Positions 1 through 5,625 of a stretch of DNA of 5,670 nt are shown piece by piece. The notes beneath the pieces were generated by a model. It was not told the origin of the DNA. It did not search any database and saw nothing but the letters and a program-made list of their open reading frames with translations. Within the stretch, counting starts at the first letter, position 1, and the number at the start of each line of letters is the position of its first letter. The translations under genes were made by a program, and so were the position numbers. The DNA comes from a bacterium (lineage in GTDB: Bacteria; Zhuqueibacterota; Zhuqueibacteria; Thermofontimicrobiales; Thermofontimicrobiaceae), in NCBI GenBank assembly GCA_025453735.1, contig JALOPY010000548.1, positions 1 to 5,670 of the forward strand. The letters are read 5' to 3'.

Positions 1-924
1 ATCCCCTTTGATGTGGATGAGGCGATAGAGAATCGGTGCGATGATTTCATCCTCGGGTCGAATGTTTTCATTTTCCGGCAGCAAATACACTCGACCTGCT
101 TTGCTATCAATCGCCCACTCGCCCGGCTCATCGATGAATTTGATGGAATTCAACAGATTATAATTCCCCTCTTGAAATTTATCGCTCCAGAACGTGGTGG
201 GATTTTTGCTGTGGCGATACGCGATGGAATTTTGGGGATCGATCCCTTTCAGCACCGAAATCGTGTTCCAGTAATTGACCGGCATCAGATCGATTTCAAT
301 TTGTCCATCCATGCCTTCCAGATCATCCAGCTCGCCGGGCGGGAAAACCAGCATCTGTCCTTTCGGTCCTACCATGCCTACTTTTACTGGCTTGTTCCAT
401 TGAAACCATTCATCGCTGTTATTGGAGCGAGCTAGCTTTTGCGGCGCGCCATTGACATAGAGAAAATGGAATTTCCACCCTTTGGGCACTGGCGCAACAT
501 AAATTTTTCCTTTCAGCTCCGGATTCAAGCCCTCGACATCTTCATTCAGCAATTTCCAGCCAGTGATCATTTTGCCTCCGATCAAAACCGGTTTTTCTCC
601 AGGATACGCGGAATAAATAATTGGCGCATGATCCTCACCGGAATCATCGGGATTCAAGCTGAATACTTCGGTTCTGAAGTATCTCCCTTCTCGTAAAAAT
701 ACAGTCACGCCATCGTTCGATCGCTTTGATTTTTTTTTCAATTCCCGGATTCGATCTCTTGCTCGCTCCAGTGTCAAAAATGGTTTCCGGATGGTGCCGG
801 GATTTTTATCATTTCCCGTGGGGGATACATAAAAAGCGTTCTTTTGTTCTGATTGACTCATGGCAATCGATACACAAAGAATCATGGTCGATAAAAAAAG
901 AATCAGTTTCGTTTTGCAAAACAT
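1..924 (-). CDS. Secreted right-handed beta-helix protein, GH141-like glycoside hydrolase (N-terminal part, runs off left edge)
   Basis: The open frame reads leftward from ATG at 924 and reaches position 1 without a stop, giving 308 residues; the C-terminal part lies outside the window. A GAGGAG ribosome binding site (about 932-937) sits 7 nt before the ATG and fixes the start. Residues 1-23 form a signal peptide (lysines, then a hydrophobic core, probable cleavage after AMS). Residues 31-62 (FYVSPTGNDKNPGT, then TLERARDRIRELKK), VTVFLREGRYF (73-83) and DSGEDHAPIIYSAYPGEKP (94-112) are typical of the N-terminal rungs of the parallel beta-helix seen in GH141 and related enzymes. Residues about 140-290, with FLYVNGAPQKLARS, EPGEW and AGRVYLLPE, match the insertion domain seen in that family. 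Known GH141 members include an alpha-L-fucosidase and a xylanase, so the substrate cannot be assigned. The catalytic part is not visible. It lies 76 bp downstream of a sugar symporter gene, probably in one operon. A beta-helix polysaccharide lyase is the main alternative. Confidence 0.85.
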   Translation of the reverse strand, partial: MFCKTKLILFLSTMILCVSIAMSQSEQKNAFYVSPTGNDKNPGTIRKPFLTLERARDRIRELKKKSKRSNDGVTVFLREGRYFRTEVFSLNPDDSGEDHAPIIYSAYPGEKPVLIGGKMITGWKLLNEDVEGLNPELKGKIYVAPVPKGWKFHFLYVNGAPQKLARSNNSDEWFQWNKPVKVGMVGPKGQMLVFPPGELDDLEGMDGQIEIDLMPVNYWNTISVLKGIDPQNSIAYRHSKNPTTFWSDKFQEGNYNLLNSIKFIDEPGEWAIDSKAGRVYLLPENENIRPEDEIIAPILYRLIHIKGD

Positions 925-931
925 ATTTTTT

Positions 932-937
932 CTCCTC
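932..937 (-). promoter_or_regulatory. Ribosome binding site of the GH141-like gene
   Basis: The minus strand reads GAGGAG followed by an A-rich spacer of 7 nt before the ATG at 924. This is the strongest Shine-Dalgarno sequence on this strand of the window. No good promoter was seen in the 76-bp gap, which fits transcription from the upstream symporter gene. Confidence 0.7.
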
Positions 938-957
938 GTTGTCAAAATTCGTAACGG

Positions 958-993
958 AGCTGATTCCATCCGCCTAGGCAGATGGAATCAGCT
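958..993. repeat. Intergenic palindromic element, copy A (GATTCCAT...ATGGAATC)
   Basis: AGCTGATTCCATC (958-970) and GATGGAATCAGCT (981-993) are perfect 13-bp inverted arms. After one C/A mismatch the inner GCCTAGGC continues the pairing, so the whole 36 bp is a nearly complete palindrome. It begins 8 bp beyond the symporter stop codon, between two genes on the same strand. No T-run follows on either strand, so it is not a standard intrinsic terminator. The ATTCCAT/ATGGAAT arms recur at 5117-5141 and 5518-5542, which points to a dispersed REP-like family. As RNA it could also adjust the symporter-to-hydrolase transcript ratio. Confidence 0.75.
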
Positions 994-1000
994 TTCCAAC

Positions 1001-2644
1001 TCATCCTGAAATAGCTGCATCGGCGGAATTGCGAGACAACTCAAGCTCCCTCCGGATTTCTTCTGCGCGGGCCCGTGTCAGCGGATAGAAGAGCATCAAA
1101 ATAATCCCGATGAGAAAGCCGATCGGCTGGGTGACCACCAGCGCCAATATCCAATAGCGAATCGTTTCCGGCGACTGGATATTCAGGGCGGCATTGAATC
1201 CTGACGCGACCAGAAGAACGCCCTGGAAAACCAGGGACACCGACAGGGCAATTTTTTCGATGCTGGTATAGACCGCGCCATAAAATCCCTCCCGGCGCTC
1301 GCCGCATTGCAGCTCATCATAATCGCAGATGTCCGCAATCATCGAGTTGGTGAGCATCGGCATGGTGTTGGTGAAAACGCCGATCAACACCGCGGTGATG
1401 ATGCTGGGCCATTGCATGGAAAGCGTCCAGGAAGCTGCGCCAAAATGGAACGTGTGACTGAGGAACGAGCCGTCGCTGTTCGAGAAGGTGAACAGCAGGG
1501 ATGCATACGCTACTGAACTCATCGCCAACATCAGCAGCAGCGTTGGCTTTTTGCCGATGCGGCTGGAAAGCGAGGCGATCGGCGCCATGGCAATAAAATT
1601 GGCGATATTAATGGTATTGAAAAAAACGGCAAGCAACGCGACGCCTTGTAACTGATTTCCTTTGCCGATGTGATAGATAAAGACATAATAGAAAAAAATG
1701 CCGGTGATTGCCATTCCGAATCGCGCGATGAAATTGCTGGCGAGCAACAGCAAAAACGGTTTGTTGTGAAATGTCAATCGGATGGCATGGGACAGGGGAA
1801 TTTTTGCCTTCTGCTTTTTGACGATGACTCGCTCTCTGCAAAACAGGGAAGGGATTCCGGTGGCAAGAATGATGATCGCGACGATGATGCTGACATAAAT
1901 CACCCCTTGCGACCCGCGCAGCATTTGCGCCTGGTCGCCCTCGAACCACATGCAAAGCGGCATGAGCCACGGGGTCATGAAACCGGCTGCGGCAAACGAA
2001 ACGAATCGCCATTTGAAGATATGCGTCCGTTCGTTGTAATCGGTGGTCATCTCGTACCCCATGGCATAGTGAGGAACATTGAACAGCGTATAACCTACTG
2101 CCATCAGCAGCGTCATCACTGCGGACAAATAGACGAAGGCTTTCCAATCCGTGGCGATCGCGTTGGTCGTGCTTTTCCACCAGGGTTTTCTTTCTCCGGA
2201 AACGGCAATATCATCTGAATCATTGCTCCGGGTTTGAGCGGATTCCGTGGCTTCGGCTGTGATTTCTGTCGGAGCGAGAGCCGAGTGAGGCAGGGCAATC
2301 GGATTCGATAGCGGCGCATACCAGAGCAACATTCCAAATATGGCGCTCATCACAAGTCCTGCCAGCAGCCAGGGACGCCGGCGACCCCAGCGCGAACGAG
2401 TGTTATCCGAAAGATGTCCGACCAACGGATCCGAAACCGAATCGAGAAACCGGGGAATGGCGCAAGCGAGACTGATCAGCACGGCATTTGCGCCCAGCGC
2501 ATTGATATAAATAGCGCTGACCAGGCTGTACATTCCATAAATGATCGTGGCATCGGTGAAGCCACCGAGCCCCCAGAGGAATCGCTTCAGTCGGGGGACC
2601 TGGTGTGCGGATTCGATAGCGCTCGGCATGGATGACTGCTGCAT
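1001..2644 (-). CDS. GPH-family (MelB-type) sugar:cation symporter, MFS superfamily
   Basis: This 547-residue membrane protein belongs to the glycoside-pentoside-hexuronide:cation symporter family, which imports sugars or glycosides with Na+ or H+. The signature RFLDSVSDPLVGHLSDNT followed by RSRWGRRRPW (residues 65-92) is diagnostic: D68 and D72 align with the cation-site aspartates D55 and D59 of E. coli MelB, and R65 with R52. The helix IV stretch YTLFNVPHYAMGYEMT (185-200) has N189 where MelB has D124. The C-terminal-half motif ADICDYDELQCGERREG (437-453), with K464 after it, is also typical of the family. About twelve hydrophobic segments are present. The family usually has 450-500 residues; the excess is a hydrophilic, Ser/Thr/Glu-rich stretch (about 116-166) between helices III and IV, predicted to be periplasmic. 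The ATG at 2644 has only a weak GAAAG at a 9-nt spacing; the next Met (M6) has nothing better. It is followed by a GH141-like hydrolase gene in the same direction, which suggests uptake of that enzyme's products. The substrate is unknown. Confidence 0.93.
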   Translation of the reverse strand: MQQSSMPSAIESAHQVPRLKRFLWGLGGFTDATIIYGMYSLVSAIYINALGANAVLISLACAIPRFLDSVSDPLVGHLSDNTRSRWGRRRPWLLAGLVMSAIFGMLLWYAPLSNPIALPHSALAPTEITAEATESAQTRSNDSDDIAVSGERKPWWKSTTNAIATDWKAFVYLSAVMTLLMAVGYTLFNVPHYAMGYEMTTDYNERTHIFKWRFVSFAAAGFMTPWLMPLCMWFEGDQAQMLRGSQGVIYVSIIVAIIILATGIPSLFCRERVIVKKQKAKIPLSHAIRLTFHNKPFLLLLASNFIARFGMAITGIFFYYVFIYHIGKGNQLQGVALLAVFFNTINIANFIAMAPIASLSSRIGKKPTLLLMLAMSSVAYASLLFTFSNSDGSFLSHTFHFGAASWTLSMQWPSIITAVLIGVFTNTMPMLTNSMIADICDYDELQCGERREGFYGAVYTSIEKIALSVSLVFQGVLLVASGFNAALNIQSPETIRYWILALVVTQPIGFLIGIILMLFYPLTRARAEEIRRELELSRNSADAAISG

Positions 2645-2712
2645 ATTTTTTTACTTTCGGCTCCCTGAGTCTGCCTAAAATTGAAATGAAAAATGACTGC
2701 TATTTGCCGCAA

Positions 2713-2726
2713 CAATGAATTCATTG
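2713..2726. promoter_or_regulatory. 14-bp perfect palindrome at the predicted minus-strand transcription start (candidate operator)
   Basis: CAATGAATTCATTG is self-complementary over 14 bp. It lies immediately downstream of the candidate minus-strand -10 box (2734-2739), so it would cover about +1 to +14 of the symporter-hydrolase transcript, a usual place for a repressor site. A palindrome of this length has a modest chance of arising at random somewhere in a window this size, so position is the main argument. Confidence 0.4.
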
Positions 2727-2733
2727 GCTGAAT

Positions 2734-2762
2734 ATAATACTGAAATATAACTATTAAAGCAA
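2734..2762 (-). promoter_or_regulatory. Candidate sigma70-type promoter for the symporter-hydrolase operon
   Basis: On the minus strand, TTGCTT (2757-2762) and TATTAT (2734-2739) are separated by exactly 17 bp. The -10 box matches TATAAT at 5 of 6 positions; the -35 box matches TTGACA only at its first three bases. Predicted transcription starts near 2727, giving a leader of about 80 nt before the ATG at 2644. Confidence 0.5.
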
Positions 2763-2780
2763 GCGAAAAAAATCAGATTT

Positions 2781-2813
2781 ATAAACCTGGTTTCTTCACG
2801 AAACCAGGTTTAT
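2781..2813. repeat. Perfect 14-bp inverted repeat with 5-nt loop between divergent promoters
   Basis: ATAAACCTGGTTTC (2781-2794) and GAAACCAGGTTTAT (2800-2813) pair perfectly around the loop TTCAC. On the plus strand it is followed by TTTG; on the minus strand, T-rich sequence comes about 10 nt later. It lies between the two divergent candidate promoters, outside both predicted transcripts, so a terminator role would only apply to read-through. Alternatives are an extended operator for both directions or a copy of a dispersed palindromic repeat unrelated to the ATTCCAT family. The inverted repeat is certain; its role is unknown. Confidence 0.7.
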
Positions 2814-2850
2814 TTTGAATGGAGGAATCTCATCATTCCATAAAAAATCC

Positions 2851-2879
2851 TTGACAAACAGCAGAAAAAAACATAAATT
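2851..2879 (+). promoter_or_regulatory. Sigma70-type promoter of the secreted T9SS protein gene
   Basis: A perfect TTGACA (2851-2856) is followed after exactly 17 bp by TAAATT (2874-2879), 4 of 6 to TATAAT. Transcription would start near 2886, leaving a leader of about 55 nt with AAGGAG (about 2926-2931) before the ATG at 2941. This rules out the upstream in-frame start codons at 2815 and 2884 as the real start. Confidence 0.6.
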
Positions 2880-2940
2880 GAGCATGGGGAAAAGATTTAA
2901 TCAAAGTCAGCCTGATAAAAACCAGAAGGAGATAGTTAGA

Positions 2941-5078
2941 ATGCATCATAATTTTAAATCCAGACCAGCAATTCTTCTTATTTTCACTGTTTTTATTTTA
3001 TTCCCCCTACGGTCGTTTGCCCAGCCAGCAAAACTTCCCGGCTTCACCACAAGCCAGTTTTTCGATGAACAATTAATCACCTTCAAGTATCCCAAAGATG
3101 TCACGATTCATATTAATAATGGCAATACCATCGACTGGACCATCGGCAAAGAGGCGGGACCGAATGAAGACTGGCATTATGAAATCCAGCACATCGGCGC
3201 TCAAACCCGATTCCTGCGCAATCTGGTTCACGACCGCAATATCGTGACCGTTTATCTTGAAGCCGATGGGCTGAGCTGGCCCACGTGGAGCGGCAATCAC
3301 GCCAATGATAAATACACGCTGATCTATGCGCTGGTCGATTCCATCAGGATGCGATACCGGATTATATCAAGCGCTTCGCGTTTCTGGACAGCGATTACAA
3401 CTATTCCAATGATCTCAATCATGGCACAAAACTGGCGAACTGGCTGAATGCATCGCCCGAACATTTTCTCTGTGTCCTCGCGTATAATGACAGCGTGGCG
3501 CTGTACGAAGGTCAGCCGGTTGTCAGTCCCACGGGCGGAACCTGGTATCGCAGCAAAATGATGCAACGGAAATTAGCCGAATATTTTTCGTTTGCTTATG
3601 AAGATAATGAGGAATTTTTCAAATGGTTTGCCCTGGAGGGCAGAATTCAGTTCTGGCTGAAGAAAAATCCGACCCGTGCGATCCTGCATACCGTGCAGGT
3701 CGAGCGCAATGGTTTCATTCACAGCATCGCATCAGGAACGATGGACGATCAAAACGGCTATCAATATTACGGCGATCATGCCTACGATCAGTACGTTCAG
3801 AAGCTTCCACCTGAGGACATCGGCTCCCTGATGCTCAATAACGATCTGGATGGCAAGCTTCGTCTCACTTTTCAGCCGGTTGAGCATGGCGAAATTTATC
3901 GCATTTTCTGGAGTCGGGACGGGAAGAATTTTTTGGACTGGATCGATGTGCAGGATACGACCGTCGCTATGTCAAGCTTGACAACAGATTCGCTCTATTT
4001 TTTTCGGGTTCAGGGCATTAGCCCCTGGGGAAAATCACAGCCATCGGAAGTGCTTGCCGGAGTTCCGGGAAGCACATCTCCGGAAGTTTTGGTCATCAAT
4101 GGCTTCGATGCAGTGAAGACGGAGAATACCCGCGATTTTGTCCGCCAACATGCGGATGCGTTTTTTGCCAATGGCATGCGTCCGGCTTCTGCCAGCAACG
4201 ATGCGATGGTCGCGGGAATGACGAATCTTTCGGATTACCCGATTATTGATTTCATCGTGGGCACCGACCTTTATCTCACCGAAACTGTCAGTCCGGCAGA
4301 GCAGGCGCTGCTGAAAAGTTATCTGCAAAACGGGGGCAAGTTGTTTATCTCGGGAGCGGACCTTGCCTTTGATCTTGATTCGCATGGCAAAGGCGATGAT
4401 CAGAATTTTTGCTACAACTATCTGAAAACCAAATTTTTCGCCCGATCGCCGCTGAGTCAGACATCGGTGTATTACCAGGCTGAATTCCTGGCTGACTGGA
4501 CTGCAGTAACGGGTTCCTTTTCATTCGATAACGGCACACACGGCACATACAATGTCAGCCGACCCAATGCGATCAAGGCGATCTATGGGGGAGAGGCGTG
4601 CCTGATTTTTTCCGGGGTTGATATCAGCAATGGTGTGGCAGGCGTTTGTTTCGATGGAATGTTCCCTTCCGGCAATCAGCCTGGCAAAGTGGTTGTCACC
4701 AGTATTCCTTTTGAGACGATTTATCCGGACAGTGCCAGAGCAATTTTTATGAAAGCGGCGCTGGATTTTTTCGAAGGAGCGAGTGAAGTGCAGTCTCCTG
4801 GCAATTCACCAGTCCCTGATTTCTCTCTGGTGCAGAACTATCCCAATCCATTTAACGCGGAAACCCGGATCGCTTTTTCTTTGCCAGCCAGGAGCAAGGT
4901 GCGACTGACCGTTTATAATTCATTGGGTCAAATCGTCGCCCGACTTGCCGATGGATTTTTCGAATCGGGCTGGCATAGCGTTACCTGGCGAGGCGGAAAT
5001 CAATCCAGCGGAATTTATATTTCTCGTCTGGAGGCATTGGGTCGTTCCCAGGTGAAAAAGATGGCGCTGATTCGATAG
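2941..5078 (+). CDS. Secreted multidomain protein with fibronectin III-like, xanthan-lyase/golvesin-type and type IX sorting domains; frame broken near 3345
   Basis: The gene starts at ATG 2941, 9 nt after AAGGAG. Residues 1-27 are a signal peptide (cleavage likely after SFA). The first frame closes at a TGA ending at 3447, but the coding pattern changes frame near 3345 (ATC, then CAG GAT GCG ATA CCG GAT) and continues to the stop at 5078; restoring one base gives about 712 residues. Residues 28 to about 290 are soluble, rich in W/Y/D, and of no family I recognise. Residues about 295-376 look fibronectin III-like. From PEVLVINGFD (381-390), with NTRDFVRQHA and YLQNGGKLFISGADLAFDLD, there follows an alpha/beta domain like those annotated with xanthan-lyase or golvesin-associated proteins. 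It has no cysteine at the likely nucleophile turn (ISGAD), so catalysis there is doubtful. Residues about 628-712 (NYPNPFNAETRIAFSLP to GIYISRLEA, ending KKMALIR) are a type IX secretion sorting domain, so the protein should reach the cell surface or medium. It is monocistronic and divergent from the transporter operon. As sequenced, export to the surface would fail because the sorting tail is lost. Confidence 0.8.
3340..3354 (+). other. Apparent frameshift site in the secreted protein gene
   Basis: Upstream of here the coding frame reads NDKYTLIYALVDSI; downstream the sensible frame reads QDAIPDYIKRFAFLDSDYNYSN, one base back. Adding one C (ATCCAG for ATCAG) joins the two smoothly as VDSI-QDAIPDY. 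There is no X-XXY-YYZ slippery heptamer and no obvious downstream pseudoknot, so a deletion or a sequencing/assembly error in a short C run is more likely than programmed frameshifting. The later GTG at 3495 has no ribosome binding site. Confidence 0.8.
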
Positions 5079-5397
5079 ATAAATCTTGTGGTAAATGCGA
5101 TTAAAATTTCAAACTTATTCCATCGCATGGAGCGATGGAATCAGTCAGCTCATTTGGGGCGCTGAGGCGCAAAGAAAATTATGTTTCATTTTAAATTTTA
5201 GAAATGCAGAGAGAGATTTTTCGGAATGCTCTGCTCTTGATTTTGAGGGCGGATTTTTTCATGGTGTCTTTAATGTCCTGCATCAGAATCCCCGATCCTC
5301 GCTTCAATAATCATTTTTCCTGCTTCACATATTTTGATTCTTTCTAAAAATTCAATCCTTTCTGCACCTGGACTCAAAAGTATAGGTAATTATTTTA
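5079..5397. other. Intergenic stretch without a convincing gene
   Basis: This stretch follows the secreted protein gene. It holds palindromic copy B (5117-5141) and a small GC-rich hairpin (GGCGCTGAGGCGC region, about 5157-5170). It also has an open plus-strand frame of 71 codons at 5095-5310, which has no ribosome binding site and unconvincing composition. On the minus strand a short frame ending at 5270 reads ERIEFLERIKICEAGKMII and then ARIGDSDAGH. It looks somewhat protein-like but is only about 38 codons long, so it may be the decayed end of a gene. No RNA gene or clear terminator was seen. Confidence 0.5.
5117..5141. repeat. Intergenic palindromic element, copy B
   Basis: ATTCCATCGC (5117-5126) and GCGATGGAAT (5132-5141) form a perfect 10-bp stem around ATGGA. 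It lies 38 bp after the stop codon of the secreted protein gene and is not followed by a T-run. It shares ATTCCAT/ATGGAAT with copies A and C, and GGAGCGATGGAATC with copy C. Confidence 0.75.
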
Positions 5398-5471
5398 TAC
5401 AAAATGTAAAATAAACTTGATAAATAAAAAAACATTTTGTATATTGTGTACAGTTTAAATTACATTATGTA
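5398..5471. promoter_or_regulatory. Cluster of three TACA-N3-TGTA operator-like sites
   Basis: TACAAAATGTA (5398-5408), AACATTTTGTA (5431-5441, one arm base off) and TACATTATGTA (5461-5471) are 11-bp dyads whose starts are 33 and 30 bp apart, near three helical turns each. The first two also form a longer 12-bp inverted repeat, TATACAAAATGT (5396-5407) with ACATTTTGTATA (5432-5443). Relative to the promoter at 5417-5445 they lie upstream of the -35, across the spacer/-10, and just after the predicted start site. This is the arrangement expected for a cooperative repressor. The downstream XRE-type regulator is the obvious candidate ligand, but this is inference. Confidence 0.5.
5417..5445 (+). 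promoter_or_regulatory. Strong sigma70-type promoter upstream of the XRE-type regulator
   Basis: TTGATA (5417-5422) and TATATT (5440-5445) are separated by exactly 17 bp, 5 of 6 matches each to TTGACA and TATAAT. Transcription would start near 5452, giving a leader of about 170 nt that includes palindromic copy C. A second, weaker option is TTGACA at 5571-5576 with TAAAAT at 5592-5597, but its spacer is only 15 bp. Confidence 0.6.
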
Positions 5472-5513
5472 AAAAATCACTAACGTTAATTATGCGTATG
5501 AAGTATGATACTC

Positions 5514-5546
5514 ACCGATTCCATAGCTGGGAGCGATGGAATCGGT
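5514..5546. repeat. Intergenic palindromic element, copy C
   Basis: ACCGATTCCAT (5514-5524) and ATGGAATCGGT (5536-5546) are perfect 11-bp arms. As in copy A, one mismatched pair is followed by three further pairs (GCT/AGC) around a GGG loop. It falls inside the predicted leader of the regulator gene, 79 bp before its start codon, so it would be transcribed there. Confidence 0.75.
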
Positions 5547-5585
5547 AGTTGTTCGATTGCAATTCAACGTTTGACATGAATAAAT

Positions 5586-5605
5586 AAAATCTAAAATCTA
5601 AAATC
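5586..5605. repeat. Short heptad tandem repeat (AAAATCT, about 2.9 copies)
   Basis: AAAATCT, AAAATCT and AAAATC follow one another directly just before the ribosome binding site of the regulator gene. It keeps this leader segment unstructured and A-rich. It may simply be low-complexity sequence. Confidence 0.5.
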
Positions 5606-5612
5606 AAGAACA

Positions 5613-5620
5613 GGGAGGTG
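5613..5620 (+). promoter_or_regulatory. Ribosome binding site that decides a TTG start
   Basis: GGGAGGTG lies 5 nt (7 nt from the GGAGG core) before TTG at 5626. There is an in-frame TAA at 5599-5601 and no ATG between it and 5626, so the TTG is the best start for the gene running off the right edge. Confidence 0.65.
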
Positions 5621-5625
5621 TTACT

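Noticed and set aside
13..977. Plus-strand open frames at 13-435, 439-696 and 726-977
   Set aside because: They are antisense shadows of the GH141-like gene and its upstream gap; they lack ribosome binding sites and domain features.
958..993. Intrinsic terminator after the symporter gene
   Set aside because: The stem is strong, but no T-run follows on the minus strand (CCGTTACG follows), and the arms recur elsewhere as a repeat family.
2815..2940. In-frame N-terminal extension of the secreted protein gene from TTG 2815 or ATG 2884
   Set aside because: It would place coding sequence over a good promoter (2851-2879), has no ribosome binding site at a proper distance, and would bury the clear signal peptide that begins at 2941.
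3335..3346. A fourth GATTCCATC palindromic copy inside the secreted protein gene
   Set aside because: Only one arm (GATTCCATC) is present and no ATGGAATC partner follows, so it is a chance match.
3340..3354. Programmed -1 ribosomal frameshift
   Set aside because: There is no slippery heptamer and no evident stimulatory structure; loss of a single C explains the break more simply.
3495..5078. A separate downstream gene starting at GTG 3495
   Set aside because: No ribosome binding site or signal peptide; the same frame reads as sensible protein back to about 3345 and joins the upstream frame, so it is the rest of one gene.
5095..5310. 71-codon plus-strand open frame
   Set aside because: No ribosome binding site, it runs through palindromic copy B, and it has no recognisable motif; it is probably chance.
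5396..5471. CRISPR-like array
   Set aside because: The three 11-bp dyads are too short and too degenerate for CRISPR repeats; their placement around a promoter fits operators.
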